From positions 62,001-126,000 of the forward strand of contig JAPLRZ010000037.1 in NCBI GenBank assembly GCA_026398895.1: a DNA stretch of 64,000 nt, given 5' to 3'. Position numbers and translations under genes: made by a program. The notes under the pieces are model-generated. The model was not told the origin of the DNA. It saw nothing but the letters and a program-made list of their open reading frames with translations, and made no database searches. This document shows positions 61,513-64,000 of this stretch, piece after piece. The stretch comes from Methylococcales bacterium. Its GTDB lineage: Bacteria; Pseudomonadota; Gammaproteobacteria; Methylococcales; Methylomonadaceae. Numbering within the stretch: the stretch's first letter is position 1; every line of letters starts with the position of its first letter.

Positions 61513-62118
61513 TTAAGCATCGCCTTGCTTAAATAAACGATCCAGTGCCTGATGAACCTCATCAACACCCGTTTTTTTCAACGCTGAAAATAGCTGTATA
61601 CTCAACGGAAAATTAACCTCTTGAAGTTCTTTTTCTACTTGCATCAGGGTATTTTTAGCGGCTCCATAAGTGAGCTTATCGGCTTTAGTGAGCAAGATAT
61701 GTAAGGGTAATTGGGTATGCCGACACCATTCTACCATTTGCCAATCAAACTCGGTTAATGGATGACGAACGTCCATGACTAAAACAATAGCGCGTAAGGA
61801 TTTACGTTTTTTTAAATAGTTTTCCATTAACTCATGCCATTTTAGTTTCACCGCCACGGGGACTTTAGCATAACCATAACCAGGCAAATCGACAAAGCGA
61901 TGTTGCTCATTAATTTCAAAGAAATTAAGCATTTGGGTTCTACCAGGTGTCTTGCTGATTCTGGCTAAGCCACGTTGTCGAGTCAAGGTATTAATCGCAC
62001 TGGATTTGCCCGCATTAGAGCGACCTGCAAAAGCAATCTCGCTACCTTGGTCGGCAGGGGCATCTTTAAGGTGCGGGGAGCTATTAATAAATTTAGCTTG
62101 GTGGTAAAGTGGGTTCAT
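61513..62118 (-). CDS. engB: Ribosome biogenesis GTPase YihA/EngB
   Basis: The 201-residue GTPase contains GRSNAGKSSAINTL (P-loop, 32-40), the DLPGYGYAKVP switch and TKADKL (G4). It acts in 50S subunit assembly and is essential in many bacteria. It is divergent from the cytochrome c4 and dsbA genes, an arrangement common in gammaproteobacteria. Confidence 0.95.
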   Translation of the reverse strand: MNPLYHQAKFINSSPHLKDAPADQGSEIAFAGRSNAGKSSAINTLTRQRGLARISKTPGRTQMLNFFEINEQHRFVDLPGYGYAKVPVAVKLKWHELMENYLKKRKSLRAIVLVMDVRHPLTEFDWQMVEWCRHTQLPLHILLTKADKLTYGAAKNTLMQVEKELQEVNFPLSIQLFSALKKTGVDEVHQALDRLFKQGDA

Positions 62119-62230
62119 CGTTGTCTCGTTCAGCGTTAGTAATTAAGGTAAAATGTAAACAGGATTTAGGCGGCGCATGAATTATCACAGGCGAGCATAA
62201 ATGATTAACTATTCCAATAGGGGGAATCTA

Positions 62231-62914
62231 ATGAGAAAAAAATGGCTGGCTCTTTCACTCACTCTGGCACTTGCCAGCACTTCAAGTATATTATACGCCG
62301 CAGATAACCAAGCAGATATTGAGGCAGGCGAAACCAAAGCCGCTAGCTGTGTCAGTTGTCACGGTGAAAACGGCAACAGCATGGTATCAACATTCCCCAA
62401 GCTTGCCCAGCAGGATGAATCTTACCTGCAAAAACAATTACACGCGTTTAAAGATGGAACGCGTAAAAATCCAATGATGGCATCTATTGCACAATCGTTA
62501 AGTAATAAGGATATAGCCGATATTGCTGCCTATTATATGGCGCAAAAAGTCTCAGCTAACGACTTACCTGTCGATAATGATGATGACGATGACAAACCCG
62601 CTGCTTCTGCCGCCGATAAAAAAACCGCAATGGATAAATTAATGGCTGAAGGCAGTAATCTATACCGTAATGGTGACTTACCCCATGAAGTATCTGCCTG
62701 CATCGCCTGTCATGGTCCTCTCGGTGAAGGTAATGAACCTGCGGCTTTTCCTGCGTTGCGTTCACAACATGCTGATTACTTAATCAAAACATTGACTGAT
62801 TTTAAAAATGGCAATCGCAGTAATAATCCCGAAAACATGATGCACATGATTAGTAATAAAATGACGGTTGAAGAAATTAAAGCGGTTTCTTACCGTATTT
62901 CGATGATGAAATAA
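62231..62914 (+). CDS. Diheme cytochrome c4
   Basis: The roughly 227-residue protein has a Sec signal peptide (RKKWLALSLTLALASTSSILYAA) and two CXXCH heme sites, CVSCH (40-44) and CIACH (157-161), each followed by the GENGNS/GPLGEGN-type loop and a methionine ligand region (HMISNKM). Cytochrome c4 carries electrons to terminal oxidases in the periplasm. I placed the start at 62231, after a GGGGGAA ribosome-binding site, rather than at the ATG ten codons earlier. It is followed by dsbA after 24 bases, with which it shares an operon. Confidence 0.93.
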   Translation: MRKKWLALSLTLALASTSSILYAADNQADIEAGETKAASCVSCHGENGNSMVSTFPKLAQQDESYLQKQLHAFKDGTRKNPMMASIAQSLSNKDIADIAAYYMAQKVSANDLPVDNDDDDDKPAASAADKKTAMDKLMAEGSNLYRNGDLPHEVSACIACHGPLGEGNEPAAFPALRSQHADYLIKTLTDFKNGNRSNNPENMMHMISNKMTVEEIKAVSYRISMMK

Positions 62915-62938
62915 ACGCATAACGGAGACTCTTAAACC

Positions 62939-63559
62939 ATGTTAAAAAAAATTATCCAGACCAGCTTATTAATCTTGCTGTTTTTGTTTTCAGCCTTGTT
63001 AAAAGCTGAACCTGTCGGCTACGAAATTATTTCGCCCGCCCAAGCCACTCATGATCCTGATAAAATTGAAGTGATTGAGTTTTTTTGGTACGGCTGCCCA
63101 CATTGCTATGATTTTGAACCGCTGTTGAATAAGTGGAAAGAAACCCTGCCTAAAAATGTCGAATTTATTCGTCAACCAGCGGCATTTAGTGAAACGTGGA
63201 CTAAACACGCTAAAGCGTATTACACCGCTGAAGCATTAGGTGTGGTTGATAAAGTTCATGCTGATTTTTTTGATGCTGTGCAGAATAAAAAAGAAGAACT
63301 AGAAACCGAAGACCAGTTAGCCAAGTTTTTTGTCGCACATGGCGTTAAAGAAGCCGACTTTCATGAAGCCTATAATTCATTTCCTGTTGATGCAAAACTA
63401 CGTCAAGCTCCCCCGATGGCAGCTCGCTACGGAATCACAGGTGTTCCAGCTATTATTATCAATGGTAAATACAAAACCAACGGTAAAGTAGCAGGATCGC
63501 ATGAAAAAATGATTGAAATCATGAATCAATTGATTCAACAAGAAAGCGGTAAAAAATAA
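62939..63559 (+). CDS. dsbA: Thiol:disulfide interchange protein DsbA
   Basis: The 206-residue protein has a signal peptide ending LLKA and the thioredoxin-like active site FFWYGCPHCYDF (Cys53 and Cys56), with the GITGVPAIIINGK cis-proline loop. It introduces disulfides into exported proteins. Here it follows cytochrome c4, matching the cytochrome c4-dsbA pairing seen in other gammaproteobacteria. A clear terminator follows. Confidence 0.95.
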   Translation: MLKKIIQTSLLILLFLFSALLKAEPVGYEIISPAQATHDPDKIEVIEFFWYGCPHCYDFEPLLNKWKETLPKNVEFIRQPAAFSETWTKHAKAYYTAEALGVVDKVHADFFDAVQNKKEELETEDQLAKFFVAHGVKEADFHEAYNSFPVDAKLRQAPPMAARYGITGVPAIIINGKYKTNGKVAGSHEKMIEIMNQLIQQESGKK

Positions 63560-63567
63560 CACCCCCC

Positions 63568-63603
63568 AAAAGCCCACAGTTAAAATCGTGGGCTTTTTTT
63601 CAG
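63568..63603 (+). terminator. Rho-independent terminator of the cytochrome c4-dsbA operon
   Basis: AAAAGCCCAC (63568-63577) pairs with GTGGGCTTTT (63588-63597) around ten loop bases, continuing into a T-tract. It starts 9 bases after the dsbA stop. Confidence 0.9.
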
Positions 63604-63810
63604 ATTTCTCTCTAAATATCAAAATGCCCAGATACGCTATGATGTTAGTACAAGGCATTAAATCGATTTCTTTCATTCTGGAGTATAACTGCGATAAATG
63701 GTATATTTCGGTTAAAACATGACACTGTACGTTGGCTCTTTAAATTTGGATGACATTCACAAAAGAGACGCGCACAACAAAAACTTTACTAGATTAACTA
63801 GGAGAAACAA

Positions 63811-64000
63811 ATGGGTTTGAATTGGTTTGATGCCGCAAAAGCTAAAGAATTTGGCACAGCACTGGGTGTGATTTTCATTGAAAAAGTCCCTGTTGATAGT
63901 AGTCAGAAAATAGATGACGAACGCTTTGCCCGCAGAACCAAAAAAGTGTTGACTGCGATACAGGTAAAAATTGAGGAATTTAAGAAAGATAATAGCCTAA
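63811..64000 (+). CDS. Hypothetical protein, N-terminal fragment (runs off the window)
   Basis: A frame starts at an ATG after TAGGAGAAACA and is open to the window edge, giving about 63 residues (GLNWFDAAKAKEFGTALGVI ... FARRTKKVLTAIQVKIEEFK). The N-terminus is amphipathic with a helical, charged second half. I do not recognise it. The preceding 200 bases after the dsbA terminator contain no other gene and probably its promoter, which I could not pinpoint. Confidence 0.6.
   Translation, partial: MGLNWFDAAKAKEFGTALGVIFIEKVPVDSSQKIDDERFARRTKKVLTAIQVKIEEFKKDNSL

Noticed and set aside
1-64000. tRNA, rRNA or riboswitch genes
   Set aside because: I looked through the intergenic gaps and found no convincing cloverleaf, rRNA segment or known riboswitch core; a covariance-model scan would settle it.

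Overview
The window reads as chromosomal DNA of a gammaproteobacterium, most likely a Methylococcales-type methanotroph. The evidence is gammaproteobacterial gene orders (hslV-hslU ... DUF971-ubiE; engB next to cytochrome c4-dsbA; rpsF-rpsR-DUF2232-rplI) and a C30-carotenoid operon crtN - aldehyde dehydrogenase - crtP of the kind described in Methylomonas. No methane or methanol oxidation gene lies in the window, so the methanotroph call is an inference. I saw no rRNA, tRNA or CRISPR array.

Layout. 0-6.4 kb: a pirin/DoxX pair with a divergent LysR regulator, an orphan acyl carrier protein, a secreted nuclease, a SufU-like Fe-S scaffold, a lipoprotein and ethanolamine ammonia-lyase eutBC. 6.5-14.5 kb: sbcDC and a large MmeI-like restriction-modification enzyme. 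Both sbcC and the MmeI-like gene carry palindromic repeats read in frame as protein. 14.5-19.2 kb: a membrane class III nucleotide cyclase, a stand-alone TnpB element and a GspE/PilB-type ATPase. 19.3-24.4 kb: a secreted protein of unknown function, an NDH-2-like flavoprotein, and a short LOV photoreceptor between two START-fold proteins, the second RatA-like. 24.4-33.7 kb: an ABC exporter with a fatty-acid-hydroxylase-like protein, an isoprenylcysteine-type methyltransferase, the carotenoid operon and a rhodanese. 33.7-37.6 kb: heme A synthase/ygfZ, cmoA and ubiE.

38-43.6 kb: the conserved hslVU-DUF971-ubiE block is split by about 3.7 kb of accessory DNA. This holds a cation-efflux gene, two PIN-domain toxin-antitoxin pairs, a possible PD-(D/E)XK nuclease, a small ORF and an ISL3-type MITE with perfect terminal repeats and an 8-bp target duplication. 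It also holds a relic of a second hslU 3' end.

44-49.3 kb is the most unusual region. Eight same-strand genes appear to form a signalling module: a TPR-like protein, a degenerate-receiver/winged-helix protein, a small Ras-like GTPase, a possible roadblock-like protein, two nearly identical Roadblock/LC7 proteins, an Aer-type PAS protein and a PhnD-like binding protein with no signal peptide. No transporter or kinase gene accompanies them. 49.3-64 kb is mostly housekeeping: an IS3 relic, the S6/S18/L9 ribosomal operon with a structured leader, waaA, aroC, prmB, ssb, hslO, msrA, nadA, engB, cytochrome c4 and dsbA.

Short palindromic repeats of at least eight families are scattered between genes and sometimes inside them, and are a hallmark of the window.
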